DNA from: an uncultured Fenollaria sp.
GTDB taxonomy: Bacteria > Bacillota > Clostridia > Tissierellales > Peptoniphilaceae
DNA: 34,948 nt
Assembly (NCBI RefSeq): GCF_934202865.1
Contig: NZ_CAKPYL010000009.1
Span: forward strand, 1-34,948
Direction: 5' to 3'
Shown: in pieces, positions 1-7,044 of the stretch
How the letters are laid out: each line of letters starts with the position of its first letter
Position numbering within the stretch: the stretch's first letter is position 1
Notes under the pieces: generated by a model
The model's input: the letters and a program-made list of their open reading frames with translations, nothing else
Database searches by the model: none
Told to the model about the DNA's origin: nothing
Translations under genes and position numbers: made by a program

Positions 1-387
1 GCCTAAAACAATCTCACCAATTGATTTATTATTTATAGAGTTTTCTCTCTTAATCTCGTCAGTGATGTCAAGGCCATTTTTGCTGACAAAGTAAGTATCA
101 TTTAAAAAATCTCTGTATATTTCATAAATAAAGCCATTATTTTCGAAAGACATCCTGCCACTGTACTCATTTTTGTTTATAGGCTTGTAGCTGAGATAGT
201 CCTTTATCTTAATCTTTCTCTTAGTATTCGCCTTGTTCACGCCAAAGAGCATAAAAGAGATAAAGGCATGTATAGTAGACTTGCCGCTCTCATTAAGACC
301 ATAGATAAGGTTGAATGAGTCGTCAAAGTCAAGGTGATAATTATTAAATTTGCCAAAATTAATTAAATCGAGGCTCTTAATCTTCAT
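1..387 (-). CDS. SbcC/YhaN-like AAA ATPase, N-terminal part (runs off the window)
   Basis: Reading leftwards from an ATG at 387-385, the frame stays open for 129 codons to the window edge, so only the N-terminus is visible. It begins MKIKSLDLINFGKF, followed by a Walker A loop, GLNESGKST, at about residues 35-45, then a hydrophobic helix ending FMLFG. That is the usual start of SMC-like ATPases of the SbcC/YhaN group, which pair with a Mre11/SbcD-type nuclease. The start codon overlaps the 3' end of the SbcD-like gene by 11 nt, which suggests translational coupling and a shared complex for DNA end processing. The Walker B region and coiled coils are outside the window, so SbcC cannot be separated from YhaN here. 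The family call is from visible motifs; complex formation is inferred from gene order. Confidence 0.85.
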   Translation of the reverse strand, partial: MKIKSLDLINFGKFNNYHLDFDDSFNLIYGLNESGKSTIHAFISFMLFGVNKANTKRKIKIKDYLSYKPINKNEYSGRMSFENNGFIYEIYRDFLNDTYFVSKNGLDITDEIKRENSINNKSIGEIVLG

Positions 388-1414
388 AGTAGTGCTCCCT
401 ACTTTGCATTGCCTTAAGCGCGATCTTTATCGCATCTTGCCTTATTTCATCTGGATAGCCTTCTGCCTTTGCAAGAATTTTTTCATAAATATCAGCTGAG
501 ATACTAAAACTTTCTTCTAAGTTATTAATTACTTCTAAGTAATAAAATTTATCTTTAACTAGGCTAATGATTCTATTGATATTTAAATCCTTATTAATGC
601 TTCCCTTTAAGATAAGTCTATAGAAATTCTTATCCTTATCATTAAGCTCTTCAAATTTATTAATTATATCTTCGAATTCATCTTCTTCGTTTATAATTAT
701 TTCTTTTATAATAAATTCCCTTAGGGCAAATGGAATAAATTTTACGCTGCCGCTAAGTGTATCGACCTCATAAAAACCATGTTCGCCAAGCTCACCAAAG
801 TCAAGCGGCTCAAGTGAACCAGGATAGTAGGCCTTCTCAGCCACTTTCCCATGCTTATGTATATGACCTAAGGCGATGTAGTCAAAGCCCGATGCTAAAA
901 GAGGCTCTATATCAATCTTGTATTTACCATCAGCTAGGTCGCCATGAAGGCTCGCGATATTGAATCTATCTTTATCAAGATTTACTTTTTGGAGAGCAAA
1001 ACCATTCTCAATGCTATTAAGCCATGAAGCGCCATATATGGTGATATTCTCTGCTATATCCATACGTTCAAGTGTATTTGTCTTAAAGACATGTAGATTT
1101 TCTGTGAAATTATTAAATAAATAATCATCTGTATAATAATCATGATTGCCGCATGAAAGAACGATGTTTCCGTAGTAGCTGTCAATGATGCACATCATGT
1201 GCTTTGTCTCTGTATATGTAAGCGCATCTCTTTCAAACAGGTCTCCGCTAATGACTATAAGATCAATTTTATTCTCATTTGCATAATTAATAAGCCTTTC
1301 AAACGTTATGAAAAGCTCATTTTTTCTATCCTCAGACCTAGCGCCAAGCGTTTTACTTTTATATTTAAAGCCTAGGTGCAGGTCTGCTGCGTGAATAAAT
1401 TTATTAATAAACAT
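377..1414 (-). CDS. SbcD/YhaO-like metallophosphoesterase (DNA repair exonuclease family)
   Basis: This 345-residue protein carries the complete calcineurin-like metallophosphatase signature of Mre11/SbcD nucleases in order: ADLHLG near residue 10, SGDLFE near 57, CGNHDYY near 90, LHGDL near 157 and LGHIHKHG near 182. All the expected metal-ligand Asp, His and Asn residues are present. The C-terminal 120 residues are a charged cap region of low similarity. Members cut DNA ends or hairpins with an SbcC-type ATPase, whose gene overlaps its 3' end by 11 nt. Its own start (ATG at 1414-1412) overlaps the upstream PfkB-like gene by 11 nt. The ribosome binding site is weak (AGGT), consistent with coupled translation. 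The shorter length and YhaN-like partner favour the YhaO type over classical SbcD. Confidence 0.85.
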   Translation of the reverse strand: MFINKFIHAADLHLGFKYKSKTLGARSEDRKNELFITFERLINYANENKIDLIVISGDLFERDALTYTETKHMMCIIDSYYGNIVLSCGNHDYYTDDYLFNNFTENLHVFKTNTLERMDIAENITIYGASWLNSIENGFALQKVNLDKDRFNIASLHGDLADGKYKIDIEPLLASGFDYIALGHIHKHGKVAEKAYYPGSLEPLDFGELGEHGFYEVDTLSGSVKFIPFALREFIIKEIIINEEDEFEDIINKFEELNDKDKNFYRLILKGSINKDLNINRIISLVKDKFYYLEVINNLEESFSISADIYEKILAKAEGYPDEIRQDAIKIALKAMQSREHYYED

Positions 1415-2324
1415 AGCTATACCTAATTAAATCACTTTCAGACATAATCTTTTTTATAAGTGAAAAATCAAAATTCTCGCTGTCTTTTTTATTAAAGATG
1501 GAAAAGCTATTTGCTATCTTTAGGGAAGTCTCTAGATCATACTTCCTCTCAAAGCCTATGGCAAGGCCAAGAAGCGACATGTTCTTATCAATCTTAATAT
1601 AAGGCTTCTTCTCGTAATCAAATAAGTAGTAGCAATCCTTTGTAAATATAATCAAATTGTCATTAAATTTAATAAGAATAATTCTGTCCTTGTCGATGGC
1701 CATAAACTTAACGACGCTAATTATGTCATCAAGCGTACTTAGTCTAAGATTAAGTATGTCGCTTAAATCCTTATAGTCCATGGACATGGCGAAGACGTTT
1801 GAGTCGATACATAATTTCATCGTGCTCTTTGAGGCAGATACGAAAAGTTTCTTCATGTATCTATTGGAAACGTCTATAAGTCCTTGATAAAAGTCTGGAC
1901 TAATATTGTTGTCAAAGTCCTCCATAAGTAGTGTGACTCTTGTGTCATAGACGATGTCATCAAATCTATCCACAAAGTTAAGTTCATCGTCTCTAGTTAT
2001 ACGAGGAGCGTTCTCGATGATTCTTGTAGTTCTTGTATTTTCTTTAATATCAAGCACGGCTCTCGCCTCATCCTTAATAGTAATTAAGTAGTAATCAGCT
2101 AGGTAGCTCTCTAAGTAGTTTCTATACTTCATAGCTGTATAGCCGCCTGCGTATGAAAGCACTTTGTAATCTTCTTTTAAGCTGTGAAAGATTTCACTCG
2201 CAAGAAAGTTTGAACCATAGAACGAATCATTAAGTATCTCAGCTGAGTTCTTAGATGCAAGGTAAAGCTTGTCTAAGCCCAAGGCTTTATATCTAATCAA
2301 ATCAGTGTTTAATAATAAAATCAT
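1404..2324 (-). CDS. Degenerate PfkB-fold (1-phosphofructokinase/LacC-like) protein, probable pseudokinase
   Basis: No database family could be checked, but the 306-residue sequence lines up by eye with PfkB sugar kinases. An N-terminal strand MILLLNTDLI is followed by a GG-containing segment (SYAGGYT, about 56-62), a TRTTRIIENAP stretch matching the RT-NGPGP region, and a DFYQGLI helix. In the C-terminal part, IDKNMSLLGLAIGF (245-258) sits where kinases have the anion-hole and catalytic GAGD motif. There the catalytic Asp appears replaced by Asn248 and the glycines are absent, so phosphotransfer is unlikely. I chose the ATG at 2324 because AGGAGG lies 7 nt upstream; an ATG at 2357 has no such site and would add 11 residues. 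It is the first gene of the operon with the SbcD/SbcC-like pair. Its role is unknown; a sugar-phosphate or nucleotide sensor is one guess. Confidence 0.6.
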   Translation of the reverse strand: MILLLNTDLIRYKALGLDKLYLASKNSAEILNDSFYGSNFLASEIFHSLKEDYKVLSYAGGYTAMKYRNYLESYLADYYLITIKDEARAVLDIKENTRTTRIIENAPRITRDDELNFVDRFDDIVYDTRVTLLMEDFDNNISPDFYQGLIDVSNRYMKKLFVSASKSTMKLCIDSNVFAMSMDYKDLSDILNLRLSTLDDIISVVKFMAIDKDRIILIKFNDNLIIFTKDCYYLFDYEKKPYIKIDKNMSLLGLAIGFERKYDLETSLKIANSFSIFNKKDSENFDFSLIKKIMSESDLIRYSYVY

Positions 2325-2331
2325 CTCTCTG

Positions 2332-2337
2332 CCTCCT
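2332..2337 (-). promoter_or_regulatory. Ribosome binding site fixing the PfkB-like start
   Basis: AGGAGG on the minus strand, 7 nt from the ATG at 2324-2322. It supports that start over the in-frame ATG 33 nt upstream. Confidence 0.75.
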
Positions 2338-2348
2338 CTTCTATTTAT

Positions 2349-2354
2349 ATTATA
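2349..2354 (-). promoter_or_regulatory. Probable -10 box for the PfkB-sbcDC-like operon
   Basis: A TATAAT hexamer lies 24 nt upstream of the chosen ATG on the minus strand. No convincing -35 was found at 16-18 nt, so the promoter is weak, activator-dependent or misplaced. It would give a 5' leader under 20 nt. Confidence 0.35.
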
Positions 2355-2383
2355 CACTATAATCGAAAATATTTCTTCATAAA

Positions 2384-2413
2384 TTGTAAAAAAAGCTTTA
2401 TTTATACTATTAT
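2384..2413 (+). promoter_or_regulatory. Possible sigma-A promoter for the amidohydrolase-like gene and sdaAB-sdaAA
   Basis: TTGTAA, an 18-nt spacer, and TATTAT. The predicted start of transcription is around 2420, just ahead of the ribosome binding site at 2431. A TATAAT at 2420-2425 also exists, but it has a poor -35 and would leave almost no leader. Confidence 0.4.
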
Positions 2414-2430
2414 TTAGTATATAATATATC

Positions 2431-2438
2431 AGAGGTGA
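2431..2438 (+). promoter_or_regulatory. Ribosome binding site selecting a TTG start
   Basis: AGAGGTGA ends 5 nt before TTG at 2444. The alternative GTG start at 2435 lies inside this Shine-Dalgarno sequence and has none of its own, so TTG is preferred. Confidence 0.65.
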
Positions 2439-2443
2439 TTAAT

Positions 2444-4405
2444 TTGTCAAAAAAATTATTCTCTTTTTTATTGCTCGTCTCTATACTATTGACAAGTATC
2501 AATGTATATGCGAGTGAAGTGACAAATCAAGAGGAAGATCCTAATCAGACGGCTAGCTTTGCTTTTAATTATGATCTTGCAATTAAAAATGTTAATATAG
2601 TCAACCCAGCGAGAAACGAAATTTTATATAAGTATAACATCGCCATCAGCGGTGGCAAGATTAAACAGATCACTAAGGGTGATGTCAAGGCCAATAGAGT
2701 GATAGATGGTGAAGGAGCTATGCTGCTTCGCGAGTTTATCGACATGGACAGCACCAATGTTTCCAGGGAGATTGACTTACTTAAAACTGCTGACGGTATT
2801 GGTAAGAGCGTTAGAACTACAACTGCCGATATTGATGCTTGGTCCAAGAGCGTTGAAAGCTCCTTATCGACTATTGACTACTTATCGATTACGGACTCTG
2901 AAAGTATTAAAAACGCTGTAATTAAAGAAAATGAGATGAAGTATGACGACGCGGCCATTAAGCAAATAGTTGAGGCTATATTAAAGGAAAAGGAAGCAAA
3001 ATCTGCTGGCGTTAAAATTTCAATCGAAGAAGCAAATGACCTTAATCTATTAATCAATACAATCAAAGCGATTGACGAAGATAACTTTGTCTACTATATC
3101 AAGCTAAGTAAGCTTAAGCACGAGAACATCATTCAGACGATAAATCAAATTTCTGATATTATCAAGGACAGCAAGAATAACTTTGTCCTATGCGATATGA
3201 ATGACTTTGGAGGTCCGGATAAGATCAAAGCCATAAACTCTTTGATTGACAAGCATAACGAAGAGAACGAGAATCTTTACTACACATTTAACCCGTTCAA
3301 ATACATCGTTCTGACAAACTTTAAGGACAATATTGATATTGTTAAAAAATATAATAACAACACGTCAAAGCTTCAGCTTGCGAGCTCAAATAACTTCTAC
3401 CAAATTCATCAGTACAAAGACATAATCAATACTAAGGAAGATGTTATTATTCACGACGCGCTTAACGACTCGGACATAAGCATAATGATAAGGTCAAAGT
3501 ACTCGCTTATAGCAAGCAACCCGAATCTTGCAAATACATCGACTAAGCTCTACCCTGTCAATGTAAATTCATTTTTAGAATACATTAGACTGGCAAATGA
3601 CTTAGGCGTAGACAGTATAGAAATTACGAGAAAGCTAACGTATCTGCCATACAAGGTACTTAATTTGGATAGATATATGAACGCATCGACCATTGAAGTG
3701 GGTCAAAATGCTTCGTTCTTAACTATCAATTCAAAAAACATCGGCATCAACTCAAATATTCAGAACGTTAAGCCAAGCTTGGGCGTAAAATATCTTGTTC
3801 ATAATGGCATAGTTACATTTAACCATAATCAATACAATCAAAATGGAGCTAGATCCTTTATTATTAATAATCTAGAAAGAAATGACGATGTTAAGAAATT
3901 TGATATCACTTATGAAACAGACGTATCAAAGAATACAGCTCTTGAGCACGCCTACATCATTGATGGCATCAAGTATATAAGCTTAGAAGAACTAATAGAT
4001 CCGCTAAACCTTGTTTATAATAATGAAGCTAACGGCAAGTATACTATAGGCAATCTTATCAACGTCGAGCTTGGTACTAGTGATGCAAGCCTAGGAGCTG
4101 AAAAGGTTCATCTTACAAAGGAAGTAATTACTTATAACGACTCACTTGTGATTCCACTGGAAGATTTAAGTAAATTATTTCAAAACTATTTTAAATGTGA
4201 AGTAAGTGAAGATCACATAAGCATAAAGTCAAGCAATAACTCAAAGATGCTTGACACAAATGATTCAGTCGAAAAGAAAGAAAGCACACCGCTGATAATC
4301 AAATCAAGCTACATAATCATGTCATACATATTTTCAGCCTTGGTTGTGGCCTTCTTATTAAATACATTAAAGAAGAAAAAGAGGAGAAAAAATGGAAAAC
4401 TATAA
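2444..4405 (+). CDS. Secreted, membrane-anchored pseudo-amidohydrolase (D-aminoacylase-like) with stalk-like domain
   Basis: From the TTG start this is 653 residues. It has a signal peptide (residues 1-24, MSKKLFSFLLL...VYASE), then an amidohydrolase N-terminal barrel: DLAIKNVNIVNPARN, the VIDGEG segment and FIDMDST at 98-104. True enzymes have FIDxHxH there, so both metal-binding His are gone. The downstream HLR-type segment reads KLSK (about 221-224) and the SDG segment reads SNP (358-360), so the catalytic Asp is lost too. The C-terminal barrel signature RKLTYLPYKVL...EVGQNASFL is typical of D-aminoacylases. Residues about 500-595 resemble a copper amine oxidase N-terminal (stalk) domain. 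A transmembrane helix (about 620-642) is followed by a Lys/Arg-rich tail. The gene overlaps sdaAB by 14 nt. It probably acts as an extracellular binding or structural protein; the ligand is unknown. Confidence 0.6.
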   Translation: MSKKLFSFLLLVSILLTSINVYASEVTNQEEDPNQTASFAFNYDLAIKNVNIVNPARNEILYKYNIAISGGKIKQITKGDVKANRVIDGEGAMLLREFIDMDSTNVSREIDLLKTADGIGKSVRTTTADIDAWSKSVESSLSTIDYLSITDSESIKNAVIKENEMKYDDAAIKQIVEAILKEKEAKSAGVKISIEEANDLNLLINTIKAIDEDNFVYYIKLSKLKHENIIQTINQISDIIKDSKNNFVLCDMNDFGGPDKIKAINSLIDKHNEENENLYYTFNPFKYIVLTNFKDNIDIVKKYNNNTSKLQLASSNNFYQIHQYKDIINTKEDVIIHDALNDSDISIMIRSKYSLIASNPNLANTSTKLYPVNVNSFLEYIRLANDLGVDSIEITRKLTYLPYKVLNLDRYMNASTIEVGQNASFLTINSKNIGINSNIQNVKPSLGVKYLVHNGIVTFNHNQYNQNGARSFIINNLERNDDVKKFDITYETDVSKNTALEHAYIIDGIKYISLEELIDPLNLVYNNEANGKYTIGNLINVELGTSDASLGAEKVHLTKEVITYNDSLVIPLEDLSKLFQNYFKCEVSEDHISIKSSNNSKMLDTNDSVEKKESTPLIIKSSYIIMSYIFSALVVAFLLNTLKKKKRRKNGKL

Positions 4406-5066
4406 TTTAAAATCTATTTTAGGACCGATAATGATAGGCCCATCAAGCTCACACACTGCAGGAGCTGCAAGACTTGGAAGGATAGCAATGAAGCTAGCAC
4501 CAAAGGGCTTCAATAAAGTATCTTTTTACTTACACGGCTCTTTTAGAGAAACATACATGGGTCACGGCACTGATAAAGCGCTACTAGCTGGGGTTATGGA
4601 CTTCTTCCCTGACAGCGAAGAGATCAAAAACTCATTTGAAATTGCTGATGAAAGAGGACTTGAGTACGAATTTATCAAATCAGACCTTGGCTACGTTCAT
4701 CCAAATACTGTTAAGATGGTCTTTCACTACGATGATCAAGATGACTTCTACGTTCAAGGTAGCTCTATAGGCGGAGGTAGTATACTTATAAAAGATATCA
4801 ATGGCGCTGACGTTGAATTCTCTGGCGAAAAACCTACTTTAGTAGCTAAGTACATTGATAAGAAAGGAATACTATCAAGAATAACTGCAACATTTGCAAT
4901 ATCTGGCATGAATATCGCCGATATGCATGTAGACAGAACTGGTAAAGTCGCTACACTTATATGCGAGCTTGACTCTGACTTTGATGATGCAACCATAAAA
5001 GACATTGGAAGGATAGATGACTTCTTATTTGTTAAGTATTTAAACCCTGTTAAGGAGGATAATTAA
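4392..5066 (+). CDS. sdaAB: L-serine dehydratase, iron-sulfur-dependent, beta subunit
   Basis: This 224-residue subunit has the signature IGPSSSHTAGA (about 16-26) of the serine dehydratase beta domain. It also has a C-terminal ACT domain (ISRITATFAISGMNIADMHV region, about 155-205), which in this family binds serine or tunes activity. With the alpha subunit it deaminates L-serine to pyruvate and ammonia in the cytoplasm, an amino-acid fermentation step in anaerobes. The start ATG at 4392 lies inside the upstream gene and is preceded by GAGGAG, so translation is probably coupled. One nucleotide separates it from the alpha-subunit gene. Length is normal for the two-subunit form. Confidence 0.96.
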   Translation: MENYNLKSILGPIMIGPSSSHTAGAARLGRIAMKLAPKGFNKVSFYLHGSFRETYMGHGTDKALLAGVMDFFPDSEEIKNSFEIADERGLEYEFIKSDLGYVHPNTVKMVFHYDDQDDFYVQGSSIGGGSILIKDINGADVEFSGEKPTLVAKYIDKKGILSRITATFAISGMNIADMHVDRTGKVATLICELDSDFDDATIKDIGRIDDFLFVKYLNPVKEDN

Positions 5067-5067
5067 T

Positions 5068-5940
5068 ATGTATACAAGTGCAAAAAGCATGATGGATGCA
5101 TGCAAAGAACAAAATAAAACTATATATGAATTGCAACTCGATCAAGAGATGGAAGCAAGTGATATGACTAAGGAAGAAATATATGATTACCTTAGAAAAA
5201 CATATGAAATAATGAAAAAGTCAGCAAACGCTGGTCTTGCAGAGCCCATCACTTCAATGAGTGGAATGACTGGTAAAAATGCATTTAAAGTTAATGATTA
5301 CTCTATGAATTCTAAATCAATTTCAGGCTCGCTTATAACAAAAGCCATGGCAAGAGCACTTTCTACATCAGAAGTAAATGCTTCTATGGGTAGGATAGTT
5401 GCTGCACCTACAGCAGGCGCCTCAGGTATACTTCCTGCAACGCTTGTTACTATGCAAGATGAATTTGATTATAGTGATGAAGAAATATTCAACGCATTAC
5501 TTACTGCTTCAGCAGTTGGCGAAATAATTGCAGTTAACGCAACTATATCAGGTGCTGAAGGCGGATGTCAAGCAGAGTGCGGTGCTGCCGCTGCGATGGC
5601 TGCCGCAGCCATCATAGAGCTTAGAGGCGGAAGTATAGACGATATATTCACCGCAGCAAGCTTTGCTCTTAAGAACATCATGGGACTTATATGCGACCCA
5701 GTTTGTGGTCTTGTCGAGTACCCTTGCAATCTAAGAAATGCATCGGGCGTTGTTAACGCAATCATATCAGCAGACTTAACACTAGCTGGCGTTGAAGCAC
5801 TAATACCTTTCGACGAAACAGTAGGAGCCATGGGTAATGTTGGTAAGGAACTACCAGTTTCATTAAAAGAAACAGCCATAGGTGGTATAGCTGGAACAGA
5901 AACAGCACAAAGATTATACGAAGAATTTTTAGATAAATAG
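5068..5940 (+). CDS. sdaAA: L-serine dehydratase, iron-sulfur-dependent, alpha subunit
   Basis: This 290-residue catalytic subunit carries the oxygen-labile [4Fe-4S] cluster that removes water from serine. The Cys-rich signatures are present: GGCQAECGAAAAMAAAA (about 168-184) and CDPVCGLVEYPC (about 210-221). The AAPTAGASGILPA glycine-rich stretch (about 112-124) is also typical. The ATG at 5068 is preceded by AAGGAGG about 11 nt upstream. It is the last gene of the plus-strand unit and is followed 17 nt later by a strong hairpin terminator. Length and motifs match the family; I see nothing odd. Confidence 0.97.
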   Translation: MYTSAKSMMDACKEQNKTIYELQLDQEMEASDMTKEEIYDYLRKTYEIMKKSANAGLAEPITSMSGMTGKNAFKVNDYSMNSKSISGSLITKAMARALSTSEVNASMGRIVAAPTAGASGILPATLVTMQDEFDYSDEEIFNALLTASAVGEIIAVNATISGAEGGCQAECGAAAAMAAAAIIELRGGSIDDIFTAASFALKNIMGLICDPVCGLVEYPCNLRNASGVVNAIISADLTLAGVEALIPFDETVGAMGNVGKELPVSLKETAIGGIAGTETAQRLYEEFLDK

Positions 5941-5957
5941 TTTTGTGGATATAATAT

Positions 5958-5985
5958 GAGCTCTCGATATGAGAGCTCTTTTTTT
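5958..5985 (+). terminator. Intrinsic terminator of the sdaAB-sdaAA operon
   Basis: Perfect 8-bp stem GAGCTCTC/GAGAGCTC with a 5-nt loop, followed directly by seven T. Confidence 0.92.
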
Positions 5986-6005
5986 GTGGATTGTATAATG
6001 GCAAT

Positions 6006-6035
6006 AAAAAAACAAGTAGCACTTCACTACTTGTT
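6006..6035 (-). terminator. Intrinsic terminator of tRNA-Leu
   Basis: Minus-strand 9-bp stem (6027-6035 with 6011-6019) and 7-nt loop, ending in a run of T (6006-6012 read in reverse). It begins 16 nt beyond the encoded CCA. Confidence 0.88.
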
Positions 6036-6050
6036 CATTGAATATTATAT

Positions 6051-6137
6051 TGGTGCCGAAGGCGGGGGTCGAACCCGCACGGTATTGCTACCGCAGGATT
6101 TTGAGTCCTGTACGTCTGCCAATTCCATCACTTCGGC
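6051..6137 (-). tRNA. tRNA-Leu (anticodon CAA)
   Basis: An 87-nt minus-strand gene. The acceptor stem GCCGAAG/CTTCGGC closes fully and the CCA end is encoded (6051-6053). The anticodon stem-loop CAGGA-CTCAAAA-TCCTG gives CAA, reading UUG leucine codons. The long variable arm (CGGTAGCAATACCG) is the class II mark expected for tRNA-Leu, and the T-loop GTTCGAC is present. It is a single-gene transcript with its own promoter (6148-6176) and terminator (6006-6035). Confidence 0.95.
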
Positions 6138-6147
6138 TTACCTATAT

Positions 6148-6176
6148 ATATTAACATACTTTAAAGTAAAAATCAA
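6148..6176 (-). promoter_or_regulatory. Promoter of tRNA-Leu
   Basis: Minus-strand TTGATT, 17-nt spacer, TAATAT, about 10 nt ahead of the mature tRNA 5' end. Confidence 0.55.
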
Positions 6177-6215
6177 GAAAAAATTTTTTAATATTATTAT
6201 TTTACTTGTAATAAA

Positions 6216-6647
6216 TTATAAATCTTCTTCAGCTTTTAGAAATATTTCTCTTGCTTTTTCATACTTAGCAAGTCTTTCTCTATCTTTATCAGTAATTTCT
6301 TTAAGTCTACTTAAATTCATATTGTCTTCTAAATCAGATAGTTTCACTTTTCTTGCTAATGGATTTGCTTTAATCTTATCTATGTAATCAAAATAAGGCA
6401 CGGACTTATCATGAGTAAGTGTTTTAAGTGCCTCTACTTGCTCTTCATCTAAAAATGTAAACTCACTTAGCTTATACTTGTCACTATCTTCAATTACATC
6501 ATGAAGTAGGCCTATCACCTTTGCTCTTTTGTCTTTTATTTTAAGTGATACTCTTAGTGGATGTAAAAAATATGCCTTGCCGCCTTTATCTTTTTGACCC
6601 TTATGAGCCTTATACATAATTAAAAACGCTTTAAACCACTTTAACAT
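6216..6647 (-). CDS. Small HD-domain hydrolase, (p)ppGpp-hydrolase (SpoT/MESH1)-like
   Basis: This 143-residue stand-alone HD protein has the order of motifs seen in the hydrolase half of RelA/SpoT and in MESH1-type alarmone hydrolases: AHKGQKDKGGKAYFLHP (about 14-30), LLHDVIED (about 46-53) and LSDLEDN (about 100-106). The metal-binding His and the HD pair are present, so it looks active. There is no synthetase or TGS domain. I chose the ATG at 6647 because GGAGGT lies 5 nt upstream; the longer open frame from 6713 has no such site and runs through the preceding terminator. Hydrolysis of (p)ppGpp is inferred; other nucleoside polyphosphates are possible substrates. Confidence 0.75.
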   Translation of the reverse strand: MLKWFKAFLIMYKAHKGQKDKGGKAYFLHPLRVSLKIKDKRAKVIGLLHDVIEDSDKYKLSEFTFLDEEQVEALKTLTHDKSVPYFDYIDKIKANPLARKVKLSDLEDNMNLSRLKEITDKDRERLAKYEKAREIFLKAEEDL

Positions 6648-6679
6648 TTTATACCTCCAATAAAAAATATCTATATATA

Positions 6680-6710
6680 AAAAATAAATAAGGCTCCAAT
6701 CAAGGAGCCT
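6680..6710 (-). terminator. Terminator of the fhs-yerC unit
   Basis: Minus-strand 7-bp stem AGGCTCC/GGAGCCT with 6-nt loop, followed by a T-rich tail (TTATTTATTTTTTAT). It lies just after the YerC-like gene; some read-through into the HD gene is possible, since I see no clear promoter for that gene. Confidence 0.75.
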
Positions 6711-6718
6711 CACTTATA

Positions 6719-7018
6719 TTAGTCTTCAATGCCTAATTTTTTGAATATTAACTTATAACCATCAGCACCATAGTTAAGTGATCTGTTGATTCTTGATATA
6801 GTTGCTGTTGAAGCGCCTGTTGCAACTTCGATTTCGTTGTAAGTTTTGTTTTCTTTAAGTTGTTTTGCTACTTCAAGTCTTTGAGCTATTGCTTGAATTT
6901 CTTTGATAGTACAGATGTCTTCAAAGAATCTGTAGCATTCTTCCATTGTTTCTAGCGATAAGATTGCTTCGAAGAAGCCATCAGTTTGTTCGCTTTTTAA
7001 TTTTGAACTGTAAGCCAT
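6719..7018 (-). CDS. YerC/YecD family TrpR-like transcriptional regulator
   Basis: A 99-residue all-helical protein of the TrpR superfamily. The DNA-binding helix-turn-helix reads TYNEIEVATGASTATISRIN (about 60-79), followed by RSLNYGADGY, the signature of the YerC/YecD group. The effector of these proteins is not established. I prefer the ATG at 7018, because GGGAGGA lies about 6 nt upstream of it and only 1 nt from the other ATG at 7024. It follows fhs by 26 nt with no promoter between and is closed by a terminator at 6680-6710, so it probably shares the fhs transcript. Confidence 0.88.
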   Translation of the reverse strand: MAYSSKLKSEQTDGFFEAILSLETMEECYRFFEDICTIKEIQAIAQRLEVAKQLKENKTYNEIEVATGASTATISRINRSLNYGADGYKLIFKKLGIED

Positions 7019-7044
7019 TTCCATTCCTCCCTATATATTTCTTT

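Noticed and set aside
5958..6035. Hairpins around tRNA-Leu as an integration site
   Set aside because: Both are ordinary terminators with T runs; no integrase or repeated tRNA end was seen.
5956..6387. 143-codon plus-strand open frame
   Set aside because: It crosses tRNA-Leu, its terminator and the antisense of the HD gene, so it is a chance frame.
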